Under the pieces are notes generated by a model. It saw only the letters and a list, made by a program, of their open reading frames with translations, did no database searches and was not told the DNA's origin. A program made the translations under genes and the position numbers. From positions 1-64,000 of the forward strand of contig JBKBNY010000003.1 in NCBI GenBank assembly GCA_046295175.1: 64,000 nucleotides of DNA, in the 5' to 3' direction. The stretch is from JALOLV01 sp046295175 (GTDB lineage Bacteria; Bacteroidota; Bacteroidia; Cytophagales; Spirosomataceae). Below, one piece after another: positions 34,663-44,211 of this stretch. How positions within the stretch are numbered: position 1 is the stretch's first letter; every line of letters begins with the position of its first letter.

Positions 34663-35715
34663 TTACTTGTAACTCAATGCCTTTTTTTCAATCAATTTCC
34701 ATGAAAATATCGCAATCAAAATGGTAACGGCCATCATCCCGAACCAATGCCCAAAAGTACCAGTTAATCCTAAACTCAACATCGTATTGACGATTGGCAT
34801 GTGATAAATGTAAATACCGTATGAAATATCGTTTTCGTTCAATAACTTCTTACTCAGATTCTGGTAAGAAAATGCAAAAGAAAGCGTCAGAAACGACAGA
34901 ATCGTATTGGCGATGATTCCAAAAATATTTATTGAATACGGATTTTCGTACAATCCAAGCCAAGTTTTCAAGACCAATACATAAATCACATATCCTACAA
35001 ACCAGTAAAGCACTTTATCTTTTATCCATTTCTGGAGAACATCGTAGTTTTTGTACATGATGATTCCGGTCAAGAAAAAGTGCAGGTAGTATAATACAAA
35101 ATTGCCCGAAAGTTTGGTAAGAATCGGAATCGACTTACCGTATTCGGTTGATTCGACAAAATATTTAAAACCGATTGAAAGTAAGAATAGCAAGACTAAA
35201 AATAGATTTACCAGTGTTCTTTTCTTTAACTTACTGGCAATTAGAATGATGATTGGTAGAACAACATAAAACTGTAATTCGACCGCAATACTCCATAAAC
35301 TCCCATTTGGATGTCCAGTTCCCCAAGTTTTTAGGCTTGTTGGGGCATAAAATTGAAAAAATGAGAATTGTGCAATCAGCCAAACGAAAAACTCTTTGAT
35401 ATTTGTCAGGCTACCAAAATAGGCAAGCAACCCCGCCGTGATAATGGTACAAACCCAAAGTGCTGGAAAAATTCGGAGCGAACGATTACGAAAGTATTTT
35501 TTGAGGTTAAAGCCGTTTCTATCGAAAGAGCTACTAATCAAAAAACCACTGATTGTAAAGAAAATCGGAACGCCTGGTATGTGATAAATAACCGCCAAAA
35601 AATTGTACGAAGCATCAAAAGTACCAAGATGCACTGCCCCGTGCCACAGCATTACCTGAAATGCGGCTACGAGGCGAATTAAATCAAAGTTATTATGTCG
35701 GTCTATTTGGCTCAA
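34663..35715 (-). CDS. Acyltransferase family 3 (OafA/YrhL-like) membrane protein
   Basis: 350 residues from a TTG start (LSQIDRHNNFDLIRLVAAFQV); no ATG is available before residue 22. It has about ten transmembrane helices and family motifs RNNFDLIRL-like text, WHGAVHLG, FFTISGFLIS, LRIFPALW and GSLWSIAVELQFYVVLP. These proteins O-acetylate or otherwise acylate surface polysaccharides at the membrane. It is the first gene listed of a polysaccharide cluster (34663-40500) and lies downstream of the glycosyltransferase on the same strand. Confidence 0.9.
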   Translation of the reverse strand: MSQIDRHNNFDLIRLVAAFQVMLWHGAVHLGTFDASYNFLAVIYHIPGVPIFFTISGFLISSSFDRNGFNLKKYFRNRSLRIFPALWVCTIITAGLLAYFGSLTNIKEFFVWLIAQFSFFQFYAPTSLKTWGTGHPNGSLWSIAVELQFYVVLPIIILIASKLKKRTLVNLFLVLLFLLSIGFKYFVESTEYGKSIPILTKLSGNFVLYYLHFFLTGIIMYKNYDVLQKWIKDKVLYWFVGYVIYVLVLKTWLGLYENPYSINIFGIIANTILSFLTLSFAFSYQNLSKKLLNENDISYGIYIYHMPIVNTMLSLGLTGTFGHWFGMMAVTILIAIFSWKLIEKKALSYK

Positions 35716-35762
35716 ATTTTTATTTTTTTTTCGGAAGTCAGCACATGGTTATTGCACTTTTT

Positions 35763-35795
35763 AACCCCGATAGGGTTCATAACCCTGTCGGGGTT
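35763..35795. repeat. Palindrome AACCCCGATAGGGTT / AACCCTGTCGGGGTT
   Basis: 15 bp stem with one wobble pair and a 3-base loop, between two same-strand genes (stop 35822, start 35715). It is part of the AACC...GGTT palindrome family and may act as a terminator for the glycosyltransferase gene. Confidence 0.75.
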
Positions 35796-35821
35796 GCGGT
35801 GGTGTCTGCACTAACAAATTT

Positions 35822-37048
35822 TTATAAAATCTTACAAACCCCATCAAACATCTCTTGTGCGACGTTTTCGGGTGAATAATATCGGATAATTTCTTTTGAA
35901 CGCTGCCCAAAAGGCTTTATCAATTCTGGATTCTCGATAAAATGATTCATGGCTTTGCTCATCGAATCAATATCGTAAGGGTCAAAATTGAATCCGTTTT
36001 TGCCTTCATCCACTAAATCTATTGCCGAACCACATTTTTCAGAAACCAAAATTGGCATTTCACAAGCCATTGCTTCGTTTAAAACCAATCCCCAAGGTTC
36101 CGAATAGCTCGGAAGAATGAAGACATCTCCCAAAGCTAAATATTTCGGGACATCATACCACGGTTTACCTTCGATAAATTTCACACCCGAAAGCTGATGC
36201 TCTTTTACGTAGGCTTGAAGTTCATCTAATTCTTGCCCGTCACCCAGCAGAATCACGCCCCAATCGTCGGTATTTAGTTTATTATACGCTTTGAGTAAAT
36301 TATCTAAATTTTTGATTTTGATGAGTCGGCCCACGTACACAAAATTGTACTTTTTTAAGCCCAAAGCCTTTTTATCTTCTTCGCGGGTTTTGAGGGCGAC
36401 CTGATGTGTTTCGGCAATGCGTTGGTTATCGACAGAATTGTTTTTAACTAAAATTTGCTCGGGAGTTGCACCCAATTTGAGCATATAATCGGCCGATTTT
36501 GTACCATAACAGAAGAATCCGTGAGCTTTGCGAACGATAAAACTCTTGATAGATTCTCTCCAACTTATATTCGGATTATCAGCCTCGCTCGAATCCGATG
36601 AAATGATTACTTTTATTCCCTTCAACCGACAATAAAACAGCACGATATTCATGGCAGGCTCGTAATAACCAGGCACATTGACGACATTTGGTTTGAATTG
36701 ATTTATCCAATAAATGCACTTTTTTACACGTTGTAAAATCGTGGTGTTTTCGTAGAAATCTTCAAAAAGTAATTTGACATTGTATTGGTGGATGCTCCAA
36801 TCTATGTTACCGATATTGGCTCTGGTAAATTCGTTTAGTGCCGTTTGCAATACCAAAAGCTCGGCATTTGGGTGCTTATCAACAACTTTTTGGAGTTCGG
36901 TATAGATTTTAGCTTTATAGTGTGCCCATAAGAATTGATGAATTATCAATATTCGGATACCTTCTTTTGGGTTTTGTTTTGAGCGTTTCAAGAGTTTGTA
37001 CGATGTTAAATTCTTGCACAAAATTAAGATTCTAAGCCGCTTTATCAA
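35822..37048 (-). CDS. GT4-type glycosyltransferase
   Basis: 408 residues from a TTG at 37048; no ATG lies near the expected N-terminus (RILIIHQFLWAHYKAK), so the true start may be a later TTG. GT-B fold features: FVYVGRLIKIKNLDNLLKAY, IEGKPWYDVPKYLALGDVFILPSYSEPWGLVLNEAMACEMPILVSEKCGS-like text with the E-x7-E motif of family 4. It likely transfers a sugar from a nucleotide donor during surface polysaccharide assembly. It is divergent from the O-antigen polymerase gene, with 73 bp between. Confidence 0.85.
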   Translation of the reverse strand: MIKRLRILILCKNLTSYKLLKRSKQNPKEGIRILIIHQFLWAHYKAKIYTELQKVVDKHPNAELLVLQTALNEFTRANIGNIDWSIHQYNVKLLFEDFYENTTILQRVKKCIYWINQFKPNVVNVPGYYEPAMNIVLFYCRLKGIKVIISSDSSEADNPNISWRESIKSFIVRKAHGFFCYGTKSADYMLKLGATPEQILVKNNSVDNQRIAETHQVALKTREEDKKALGLKKYNFVYVGRLIKIKNLDNLLKAYNKLNTDDWGVILLGDGQELDELQAYVKEHQLSGVKFIEGKPWYDVPKYLALGDVFILPSYSEPWGLVLNEAMACEMPILVSEKCGSAIDLVDEGKNGFNFDPYDIDSMSKAMNHFIENPELIKPFGQRSKEIIRYYSPENVAQEMFDGVCKIL

Positions 37049-37121
37049 AAAATCAACTTAAAAGAATGTATATTTGTGTTTCTAAATTCACTTTTAAAAA
37101 GATTTATTCATTAACGAAGTC

Positions 37122-38495
37122 ATGGTAAAAACCTTAGATTGGATACTAAATAGTTTTGAAAAATACCGCAAGGCATTTGCCCTTAGTTTCTTCTTTTTTG
37201 GCTTGCCAATTGTGTATTTCTTGAGAGATGGTATCAAACTCGCACCGGGCAATAAAGTCTTTACGGCTGCCCTCACACTTGGGGCATTGTTTGCGGCAAT
37301 TCCGCTCAAAAATTTCAAAAGAATTTATGTCCCAAATATCAAAATCGTCACTTTTACGATGATTTATTGGTTTTTTGGGGTTCTTTACTTGGCAATTTAT
37401 ACTCCACATTTAGGATGGTTTACCAACCCAGTGGTAGAGGCGGTCAATATTTTTATGATACTTTCGGCGGTTTATATCTTCTCGACAGTATCAATCAATG
37501 ATATTAAAGATACTTTTTTACCATTTACCGTTATCATATCGGTGGTTGGCTGTTTGGGGCTACTTTTTATTATTTTGCGAAACCCTGCTTACGTGATTGG
37601 TATGCGTGCGGGTATTGCGTTTGATAGCGGAACCGAAGGTACAGAAGTCTGGAGTAATCCCCACATTTATGGCCGTGCGGCGTTTGCTGGTATTGTCGGG
37701 ATAATCATCATGTTGCGACAAAAACTGTCTTTTCTTTACAAATTAATGCTTTATGGTGGTGGTTTGGTTTGTTTTATAGTATTGGTGCTTACGCAATCGT
37801 TCCAGACGTTTATTGCCTTTGGTATTTTCGGGATGCTCTACACGTATTTTAATGTCAATGCGGGTACTTTTTACCGAATTTACAAGTGGATTTTTAGTTG
37901 GAAAGGGCTTTTGCTTTTTTCGGTAATTGCTTACGGAATATTTTATTTGTGGAATTACACCCGTTTTAACGAGATTGCGATTAACCTTAGCGATAAAATT
38001 TTTGAACGATTCGATAAAGTAGGAAATCTTTTTTCGGGTAGTAAAACTTCGGCAACGGCTGCTAAATATGTTACTGCCGATGAATCTGCATCTCAACGGA
38101 TTACAAATATTACCCAAGTTTTTACCAATATATCTGATAACTGGGAGAGTGGTTATTGGTTTAAGATAATCATCGGTAACGGCTACCATCATTTTTATGT
38201 GGATGCTCCGATATTCCAGACATTCAATGATTTAGGAATATTTGCATTTTTAAGCTATCTGCTCATTCACATTGTCATTATTAAGTGGTCTTTGAAAGAA
38301 TTCAAAGAAAAAAACAATTTAGTGATACTTTTTTTGAGTTATTTCTTCGTCCACACTTTTGTGCAAAATTTTGTATTCGGAATGCCCTACGATTATCAAC
38401 GATGGACGTATTTCTTGTTTTTAGGTCGTTTTTACACTTCGCAGTATTTCGAATTTAATACCAATTACAAACTTTCAAACCTCCAAGGTTCGTAA
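37122..38495 (+). CDS. O-antigen polymerase/ligase-like membrane protein (Wzy-type)
   Basis: 457 residues with about eleven transmembrane helices and a large extracytoplasmic loop (about 300-350, including KTSATAAKYVTADESASQR). This matches the Wzy/O-antigen-ligase superfamily in layout; the sequence is too diverged to choose. The final residues SNLQGS and the TAA stop are encoded by a copy of the AACCTCCAAGG palindrome, implying that its insertion trimmed or replaced the original C-terminus. The GT2 gene follows after 36 bp. Confidence 0.75.
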   Translation: MVKTLDWILNSFEKYRKAFALSFFFFGLPIVYFLRDGIKLAPGNKVFTAALTLGALFAAIPLKNFKRIYVPNIKIVTFTMIYWFFGVLYLAIYTPHLGWFTNPVVEAVNIFMILSAVYIFSTVSINDIKDTFLPFTVIISVVGCLGLLFIILRNPAYVIGMRAGIAFDSGTEGTEVWSNPHIYGRAAFAGIVGIIIMLRQKLSFLYKLMLYGGGLVCFIVLVLTQSFQTFIAFGIFGMLYTYFNVNAGTFYRIYKWIFSWKGLLLFSVIAYGIFYLWNYTRFNEIAINLSDKIFERFDKVGNLFSGSKTSATAAKYVTADESASQRITNITQVFTNISDNWESGYWFKIIIGNGYHHFYVDAPIFQTFNDLGIFAFLSYLLIHIVIIKWSLKEFKEKNNLVILFLSYFFVHTFVQNFVFGMPYDYQRWTYFLFLGRFYTSQYFEFNTNYKLSNLQGS

Positions 38496-38510
38496 AATGC
38501 TTGGAGGTTT
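38477..38510. repeat. Palindrome overlapping the polymerase stop codon
   Basis: AAACCTCCAAG (38477-38487) and CTTGGAGGTTT (38500-38510) form an 11 bp stem; the TAA stop is in the loop. Same family as 49836, 52270 and 55473. Confidence 0.8.
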
Positions 38511-38531
38511 CAGCATATTCTATCAATAATT

Positions 38532-39401
38532 TTGGAAATCAACGAAAAAAATAAAGAGTTTTCTTTTGTGGTTTTGGCATACAATGAGGAGCAACACCTG
38601 CCTCGATTGCTCGAATCTATCAAAGATTTGAATGCCAATATTTACATCTGCGATTCGGGAAGTACCGATAAAACCCTCGAAATTGCCGAAAAATACGGTG
38701 CAATCGTCAAGTACAACAAGTTTGAGACTCATCCCAAACAGTGGGATTTTGCCTTAAAAAACTTTGATATTCAGACAAAATGGACAATTGGGTTGGACTC
38801 AGACCACATCGTTTTGCCAGAATTATTTGACTTATTGAAGAATTTCAAGAATGAAAATATACCTGCCGATGTCAACGGAATTTATTTTAATCGAAAGAAT
38901 TTCTTTAAAGGTCGTTGGCTAAAACACGGTGGATATTTTCCGAAATATTTATTAAAAATGTTCAGAACGGGCGTTGGTTTTTCGGATTTAAACGAGAACA
39001 TGGACCACCGTTTTGTTGCCGAAGGCAAAACAATTATTTGGGATAAAGGCTATCTGAAAGAAGAGAATCTGAAAGAAAACCGAATCTCGTTTTGGATTGA
39101 AAAACACAACCGTTACAGCGATTTAGTCGCTCGTGAAGAGATTGAGCGAAAAAATAAACTACGCAATCAGACATTAAAACCTAAACTTTTCGGAAATCCA
39201 GACCAAAGAGTTGCGTTTTTGAAGAAAATTTGGTGGGATATGCCACTTTTCGTCCGTCCATTTATTTACTTTTTTCACCGTTATTTTATACAATTGGGCA
39301 TTTTAGATGGAAAAGAAGGTTTGATTTTTCATTTCTTACAAGCACTGTGGTTTAGGTTTGTGGTTGATGTCAAGATTTATGAATTAGAAAAAGAATCATA
39401 A
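38532..39401 (+). CDS. GT2-type glycosyltransferase
   Basis: 289 residues from a TTG start (LEINEKNKEFSFVVLAYNEE). The GT-A fold has VVLAYNEEQHLPRLLESI, the nucleotide-binding CDSGSTDKTLEIA, and the metal-binding LDSDH near residue 95. The C-terminal half has basic and aromatic segments common in LpxX/WaaE-type enzymes (KHGGYFPKYLLKMFR; HNRYSDLVA). It probably adds a sugar in surface glycan assembly. It follows the polymerase gene and precedes the SGNH-like gene by 67 bp. Confidence 0.85.
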   Translation: MEINEKNKEFSFVVLAYNEEQHLPRLLESIKDLNANIYICDSGSTDKTLEIAEKYGAIVKYNKFETHPKQWDFALKNFDIQTKWTIGLDSDHIVLPELFDLLKNFKNENIPADVNGIYFNRKNFFKGRWLKHGGYFPKYLLKMFRTGVGFSDLNENMDHRFVAEGKTIIWDKGYLKEENLKENRISFWIEKHNRYSDLVAREEIERKNKLRNQTLKPKLFGNPDQRVAFLKKIWWDMPLFVRPFIYFFHRYFIQLGILDGKEGLIFHFLQALWFRFVVDVKIYELEKES

Positions 39402-39406
39402 GACAA

Positions 39407-39421
39407 AACACTGTCAGTGTT
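39407..39421. repeat. Palindrome AACACTGtCAGTGTT
   Basis: Perfect 7+1+7 inverted repeat, 6 bp after the GT2 stop. It may be a weak terminator. Confidence 0.5.
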
Positions 39422-39468
39422 AAATCAAACGAGTTTACAGGTTTAATGATTTTTTATTAGAACAATTA

Positions 39469-40500
39469 ATGGTTCAGACTATCAAAAAATATTATCCGTT
39501 AGCCATCGCATTTGTGTTTTCATTTCTTTGGCTAATTGGCTGCTCAAGCGATTTATCCAAATTTTTATATACCCAAGGTCTTCTGCAAGATGATTATCGC
39601 TATGGCGATTTGTACCGATTATCCAATCTTCCACAATTCAGAATTCCAGTCGAAAAATGTTCAAATCCGACATTGAGCAAAATCAAGCATACTAATTTGA
39701 TTTTATTGGGGGATAGTTTCACCGAAGAGGGTAGGATTGGTGCCGAACATTTCGTAACAGAGGATTACAAACGTTACTTTGTGGCTGCCGATACCAATTT
39801 TGCTCAATTAGACACGACAAAGAAGAATATTCTCATCATCGAAACCGTCGAGCGACACGTACGTGAAAGATTTGCAGAACCATTCCGAAATTTGAAAATA
39901 ACAAATACACCTCAATCAACTCAATTGTCCAAAGAGAAAAAAGGAGGCGAAGCAGATATTCTCAAGAATTTGCAAGAATTCGAGATTCCGTATAAATCCG
40001 AACGCCACGAATCGGCTTTGTTTTCTTCTGATTTTGCCCTTTCGATAAAAGAAGCAAAGGCGTGGTTTAATTGGAAGTTTTTTGACCGAACCGACTCAAT
40101 GGTTGTCGTGACAAAAGACGGACAAAATATTTTGTATAATGTTGATGTAAAAGCCGGAATCAATTCGTGTTTTGATGAAGTGAGCGATGCCGAAATCGAT
40201 AAAATCGTGCATAATTTGAATGACACTTATGCGTACTACCGCAAAATGGGATTCGATGAAGTCTATCTGACAATCTGCCCAAATAAGACATCGATAGTTG
40301 CTCCAAACATTGGTAAATACAATCGCATCATCGAGCGAATCCAATTACATAAAAACCTGAAAATGCCTCTTTTTGATGTTTATACGCCGTTTTCGACTTC
40401 AAAAAGGATTCTTTACGACAAAGGAGATACGCACTGGAACTGTGAGGGGAAACAAATATGGATAGATAGTGTTAACGATAAACTTAAAAAAATATTATAA
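39469..40500 (+). CDS. SGNH/AlgX-like protein of the polysaccharide cluster
   Basis: 343 residues. The N-terminus has a hydrophobic segment ending LIGCSS, so it is a lipoprotein or is anchored. A GDS motif (LILLGDSFTEEG, residues 81-83) and a distal DTHWN motif (near residue 320) match the SGNH-hydrolase arrangement seen in AlgX/AlgJ-type acetyltransferases, where the Ser and the Asp-His pair form the active site. A role in acylating a surface polysaccharide is therefore likely, and it would fit with the acyltransferase-3 gene at 34663. The middle of the protein is not recognised. Confidence 0.7.
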   Translation: MVQTIKKYYPLAIAFVFSFLWLIGCSSDLSKFLYTQGLLQDDYRYGDLYRLSNLPQFRIPVEKCSNPTLSKIKHTNLILLGDSFTEEGRIGAEHFVTEDYKRYFVAADTNFAQLDTTKKNILIIETVERHVRERFAEPFRNLKITNTPQSTQLSKEKKGGEADILKNLQEFEIPYKSERHESALFSSDFALSIKEAKAWFNWKFFDRTDSMVVVTKDGQNILYNVDVKAGINSCFDEVSDAEIDKIVHNLNDTYAYYRKMGFDEVYLTICPNKTSIVAPNIGKYNRIIERIQLHKNLKMPLFDVYTPFSTSKRILYDKGDTHWNCEGKQIWIDSVNDKLKKIL

Positions 40501-40630
40501 ATATTTGGGGAAAAATTTGCAAATATTCAAGTGGGGTTCTAATTTCGTGGCATCAAAGAGACTTAACTTAACCTTTAATACTCTGAATATACGCTAATTT
40601 ACCTCATTTAACAAACCCTAAACTAAATCG

Positions 40631-40660
40631 AAGGTGTCTGGTTCTGCCGGCACCTTTTTG
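40631..40660 (+). terminator. Hairpin with T-tract just before a start codon
   Basis: AAGGTGTC (40631-40638) pairs with GGCACCTT (40649-40656) with one wobble pair, followed by TTTTG. The next gene's ATG is 9 bp further on. It could end transcription from upstream or act as an attenuator in the leader of the small gene. Confidence 0.55.
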
Positions 40661-40668
40661 TTTTTGTC

Positions 40669-40950
40669 ATGAAAGAAGAATTTATTCAGACCCTTCACCC
40701 AGTCGCAGGAAAAGTAAATAAAAATATCCGTTTGGCTAAATATGAGGTTGTCAGAAAGGTCTTGTTGGATATTTTGTCAGAATCGGAACTTACCCACACT
40801 GAGCTGATGGAAGAACTTTATCAACGGATAAAAGATACTTTTGAAGGTGGTGTTCAGTGGTATGGCGAAACCGTAAAATTAGATTTGGAAGCCAGAAAAA
40901 TCATCGAACGAACAAAATCTAAACCCGAAAAGTACCGACTGGCCAAATAA
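40669..40950 (+). CDS. Small conserved protein (DUF6958-like)
   Basis: 93 residues. The sequence order IQTLHP...GKVNKNI...KYEVVRKVLLDIL...LTHTELMEEL...FEGGVQWYGETVKLDLEARKIIERT matches the pattern I recall for DUF6958, a small winged-helix-like family. No enzymatic residues stand out. It is transcribed alone behind a terminator-like hairpin. A DNA-binding or regulatory role is possible but unproven. Confidence 0.65.
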   Translation: MKEEFIQTLHPVAGKVNKNIRLAKYEVVRKVLLDILSESELTHTELMEELYQRIKDTFEGGVQWYGETVKLDLEARKIIERTKSKPEKYRLAK

Positions 40951-41049
40951 ACATTCTTTGATTACAATTCTCGCGTTTTATTTTTAGAGGATTAACCTTT
41001 TTTAACATTGTTTCAATAGTCATTAACCTACTTCCTGTAATTCGTAAAA

Positions 41050-41057
41050 TACTTTTG
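41050..41057 (+). promoter_or_regulatory. Predicted -7 element TACTTTTG for the receptor gene
   Basis: Fits TAnnTTTG, 39 bp upstream of the preferred ATG at 41097. A TTG at the usual distance upstream is not clear. Confidence 0.45.
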
Positions 41058-41096
41058 CATTCATAAAATTGAAATTAAAGTTTTATGACTCAATTT

Positions 41097-43871
41097 ATGA
41101 AAAAGCTATTTTACATTTTATTCTTCATCAGTTCCGCAACTTTCGCTCAGCGAGTAACAATCAAAGGCTCGGTGGTAGATTCTACCGCCAAACCGCTCGA
41201 ATACGCAACGGTCTTGATTTTGAGCAGTAAAGATTCTTCTTTGGTGAGTTTCGGCAGAGCCGATTACCGAGGCGATTTTGAAATCAAGAACGTATCAAAT
41301 GGTACCTATATCTTCAAAATTACTTACGTCGGTTATCAAAATTTTACAAAAGCTATTGCTGTTTTAGACAACGACATGGATTTTGGCAAAGTTATGATGA
41401 AGCCCATTTCTAAAGAATTGGCCGGTGTAACAATCAAAGGCGAACGAGCTCCAGTAGAGTTTAGCGGCGATACGATTAAATACAATGCGGGTTCGTTCAA
41501 AGTCCAGCCAAATGCTGTTGTCGAAGATTTATTGAAAAAACTTCCGGGTGTGCAAGTCGAAAAAGATGGTACAATCAAAGCTCAAGGCGAAACCGTAAGG
41601 CGTGTAACGGTGGATGGTAAAGAGTTTTTTGGACGAGACCCCAAGATTGCAACCCAAAACCTACCTGCCGATGCAGTTGACCAAGTGAAACTTTTTGATA
41701 AACGCTCTGACCAAACCGAATTCACGGGAATTGACGACGGACAACGAAGCAAAACCATTGACCTGAAACTCAAAGATGACCGAAAGAAGGGTGTTTTTGG
41801 TACTCTGATGGGAGCTTATGGTGGCAAAAACGACAGATTTAATTCACGTGCCAATATCAATAAATTTACCAAATCGAGCCAGTTTTCGGTGCTTGGGATG
41901 GCAAACAATATCAATCAGCAAGGATTTTCTATAAGCGATTACCTCAATTTTACGGGAGATATGCAACGCATGATGTCGGGCGGAGGAGGAAGAATGAGTT
42001 TCCAATTTGATGCCAACGATATGCCTTTGGGTCTTGGGCAGCCAAATCGAGGGTTCATGCGTTCGTGGGCGAGTGGTATCAATTTTAATCAAAATAAAAC
42101 ACCCAAAACCGATGTAAATGGTAGCTATTTCTTTAATGGATTAGATAACGTAACCGATAGAGAGGTAAATCGTCAAAATTTCTTCGGAAATCGAAACTTT
42201 ACATCCTTGTCAAAAAGTAACCAACAGAATCTTAACTTCAATCACCGATTCAATTTCAGTATCGACCAAAAGATTGATTCGGCAAATTCAATCAAATTTA
42301 CAACCTACGCAACCTACAATAAGACCGATTCAAGAAACATGAGCAGCAGCGAAACCATCGGCGAATCGGGCAAAACAGAAAATACAAGTACCCGAAATAC
42401 CAATAATTTTGGAGATGGAATCAACCTCAACTCAAATTTGCTGTTTCGTCATAAATTCAACAAAAAGGGTCGCACTTTTTCAGCAAATGCCACTTTTGGG
42501 TTGAGTAATAATAATTCGGAGGGAGATTTAAACGCCGTAAACTCATTTCTCAATTTAGCTATACCACGAACAGAGAGGCTTAATCAGGTAAATAACCAGA
42601 ACCGAGAACAACTGAATTACGGAGTAAATACCTCGTACACTGAGCCATTGGGCAAAAGACGTTATCTCGAAGCCAATTACAATTTCCGCAAGAGCGATTT
42701 TCATCTCAATCGTGAGGTGTATGATGTTGCCGAAAATCGACGAACTTTCAATAGTCGTTTGAGTAATAAATTTGAGAATGACTATACCTACAATCGTGGT
42801 GGGTTGAATTTTAGGGTAAATCAGAAAAAATACAATTATTCGTTTGGGGTGAGCCTGCAACATTCTGAACTCGACGGTAAATTACTCATTCAGGATATTC
42901 CAATCCGCCGCACATTCACGAATCTATTACCCAATGTGCATTACAATTACAATTTTACATCTAGCCACAATGTCCGTTTAGATTATATGACCGACATTCA
43001 AGAGCCTAATATTCAAGACCTTAGTCCGATTATCGACAACACCGACCCGTTGAACATTCGTGAAGGAAACCCCAATCTCAGACCCGAGTATATGCATCGT
43101 GGCAATTTGCAATACATGCTCAACAACCTATCGAATTTTAGTTTTTTCATGACGATGTTTAACGTAACCTATACCCAAAACAGAATATCGTCGAGCCAAA
43201 CCATTGATAATTCGTTGGTAAGAACCTATAAACCTATCAATGTAAAATACGGATTGAATTTATTCGGAGATTTGACTTACGGTTTCAGAATCAAGCCATT
43301 GAAAGCCAATCTAAATTTAGGTTATCGCTTGATACACGACCGCAGCCTGACGTTGGTGAATAATGTAGAAAATACGACAAAACAATTTATCCATCGAGGC
43401 GAAGCACGAGTTGATTTTAGACTAAACGATAAACTCGATTTGGCCTTTAATTCAGAAATCAGCTATAATGACACTCGTTATTCTGTCAATACGAGCATCA
43501 ACCAAGCGTTTTTGACCAATCTTTATGGTGCTGATGTAAACTGGACATTACCCAAAAAATGGTATTTCAAGACCGATTTTGAGTATTCGGTTTATACAGG
43601 TCGCCAAAATGGATTCAATCAGAAAATCCCGATTTGGAATGCCGCAATCTCGAAGCAATTCCTAAAAAATAGTCGTGGCGAATTGAAATTATCAATCAAT
43701 GACGCTCTAAACCGTAACGTTGGCATCAACCGAACAGCCCAAGCCAATTTTATTCAAGACGAACGCATTACCTCGCTCGGAAGGTATTATTTGATAACAT
43801 TTACGTATAACCTCAGAGCCATGAACGCATCGCAAGGTGGCGGGTCAAATATGAGGGTTATCATGAGATAA
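41097..43871 (+). CDS. Outer-membrane beta-barrel protein with carboxypeptidase-regulatory-like domain (TonB-receptor-like)
   Basis: 924 residues from the ATG at 41097 (MKKLFYILFF); an ATG four codons upstream also exists. A signal peptide ends at FAQR. Residues about 22-110 are a CarboxypepD-regulatory-like domain (TIKGSVVDSTAKPLEYATV). Next is a plug-like region (VVEDLLKKLPGVQVEKDG, VDGKEFFGRDPKIATQNLPADAVDQVKLFDK), then a long beta-barrel (OMP_b-brl_3 type) to the C-terminus. No SusD partner follows, so it is not a polysaccharide-utilisation pair. The substrate is unknown. It is monocistronic. Confidence 0.85.
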   Translation: MKKLFYILFFISSATFAQRVTIKGSVVDSTAKPLEYATVLILSSKDSSLVSFGRADYRGDFEIKNVSNGTYIFKITYVGYQNFTKAIAVLDNDMDFGKVMMKPISKELAGVTIKGERAPVEFSGDTIKYNAGSFKVQPNAVVEDLLKKLPGVQVEKDGTIKAQGETVRRVTVDGKEFFGRDPKIATQNLPADAVDQVKLFDKRSDQTEFTGIDDGQRSKTIDLKLKDDRKKGVFGTLMGAYGGKNDRFNSRANINKFTKSSQFSVLGMANNINQQGFSISDYLNFTGDMQRMMSGGGGRMSFQFDANDMPLGLGQPNRGFMRSWASGINFNQNKTPKTDVNGSYFFNGLDNVTDREVNRQNFFGNRNFTSLSKSNQQNLNFNHRFNFSIDQKIDSANSIKFTTYATYNKTDSRNMSSSETIGESGKTENTSTRNTNNFGDGINLNSNLLFRHKFNKKGRTFSANATFGLSNNNSEGDLNAVNSFLNLAIPRTERLNQVNNQNREQLNYGVNTSYTEPLGKRRYLEANYNFRKSDFHLNREVYDVAENRRTFNSRLSNKFENDYTYNRGGLNFRVNQKKYNYSFGVSLQHSELDGKLLIQDIPIRRTFTNLLPNVHYNYNFTSSHNVRLDYMTDIQEPNIQDLSPIIDNTDPLNIREGNPNLRPEYMHRGNLQYMLNNLSNFSFFMTMFNVTYTQNRISSSQTIDNSLVRTYKPINVKYGLNLFGDLTYGFRIKPLKANLNLGYRLIHDRSLTLVNNVENTTKQFIHRGEARVDFRLNDKLDLAFNSEISYNDTRYSVNTSINQAFLTNLYGADVNWTLPKKWYFKTDFEYSVYTGRQNGFNQKIPIWNAAISKQFLKNSRGELKLSINDALNRNVGINRTAQANFIQDERITSLGRYYLITFTYNLRAMNASQGGGSNMRVIMR

Positions 43872-43968
43872 ATAGTTTGAGATTAAGTGTAAATTGGCAG
43901 TTTGAGCTTCGAATTGCCAATTTTTATTTTGCTCAAACCATGCTATATTTGTGAATAAAACTATTTGT

Positions 43969-44211
43969 ATGTTACAGAGCTTTGAGGCAACATTAAAAAA
44001 TGGGCAAATCATTTGGAAGGATTCAATAGATACTTTACCGAATGAAGCTGAGGTGGTAATTACCGTATTAGAAGTGAAGAAAAAAACAAAAAGGGTTCGG
44101 AAAACACTTGCCTTTTTAGATAAGCCAATCATTTTGACTACCGAAGAAAATGCAAGAATTGATGCGGAATTTAACGAAATTCGTGATTCATGGCAAAGAG
44201 ATTTATTGTAG
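43969..44211 (+). CDS. Antitoxin-like partner of a PIN-domain toxin
   Basis: 80 residues from the ATG at 43969 (MLQSFEATLKNGQIIWKD); an in-frame ATG 18 bases upstream is possible. The protein is short, with a basic centre (KKKTKRVRKT) and an acidic helical end. Its reading frame overlaps by 22 bases the start of the PIN-domain frame that follows, as in type II toxin-antitoxin pairs. The family was not firmly recognised; the call rests on size, gene order and overlap. If the toxin is dead, this gene has lost its main role unless it counters another toxin. Confidence 0.6.
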   Translation: MLQSFEATLKNGQIIWKDSIDTLPNEAEVVITVLEVKKKTKRVRKTLAFLDKPIILTTEENARIDAEFNEIRDSWQRDLL

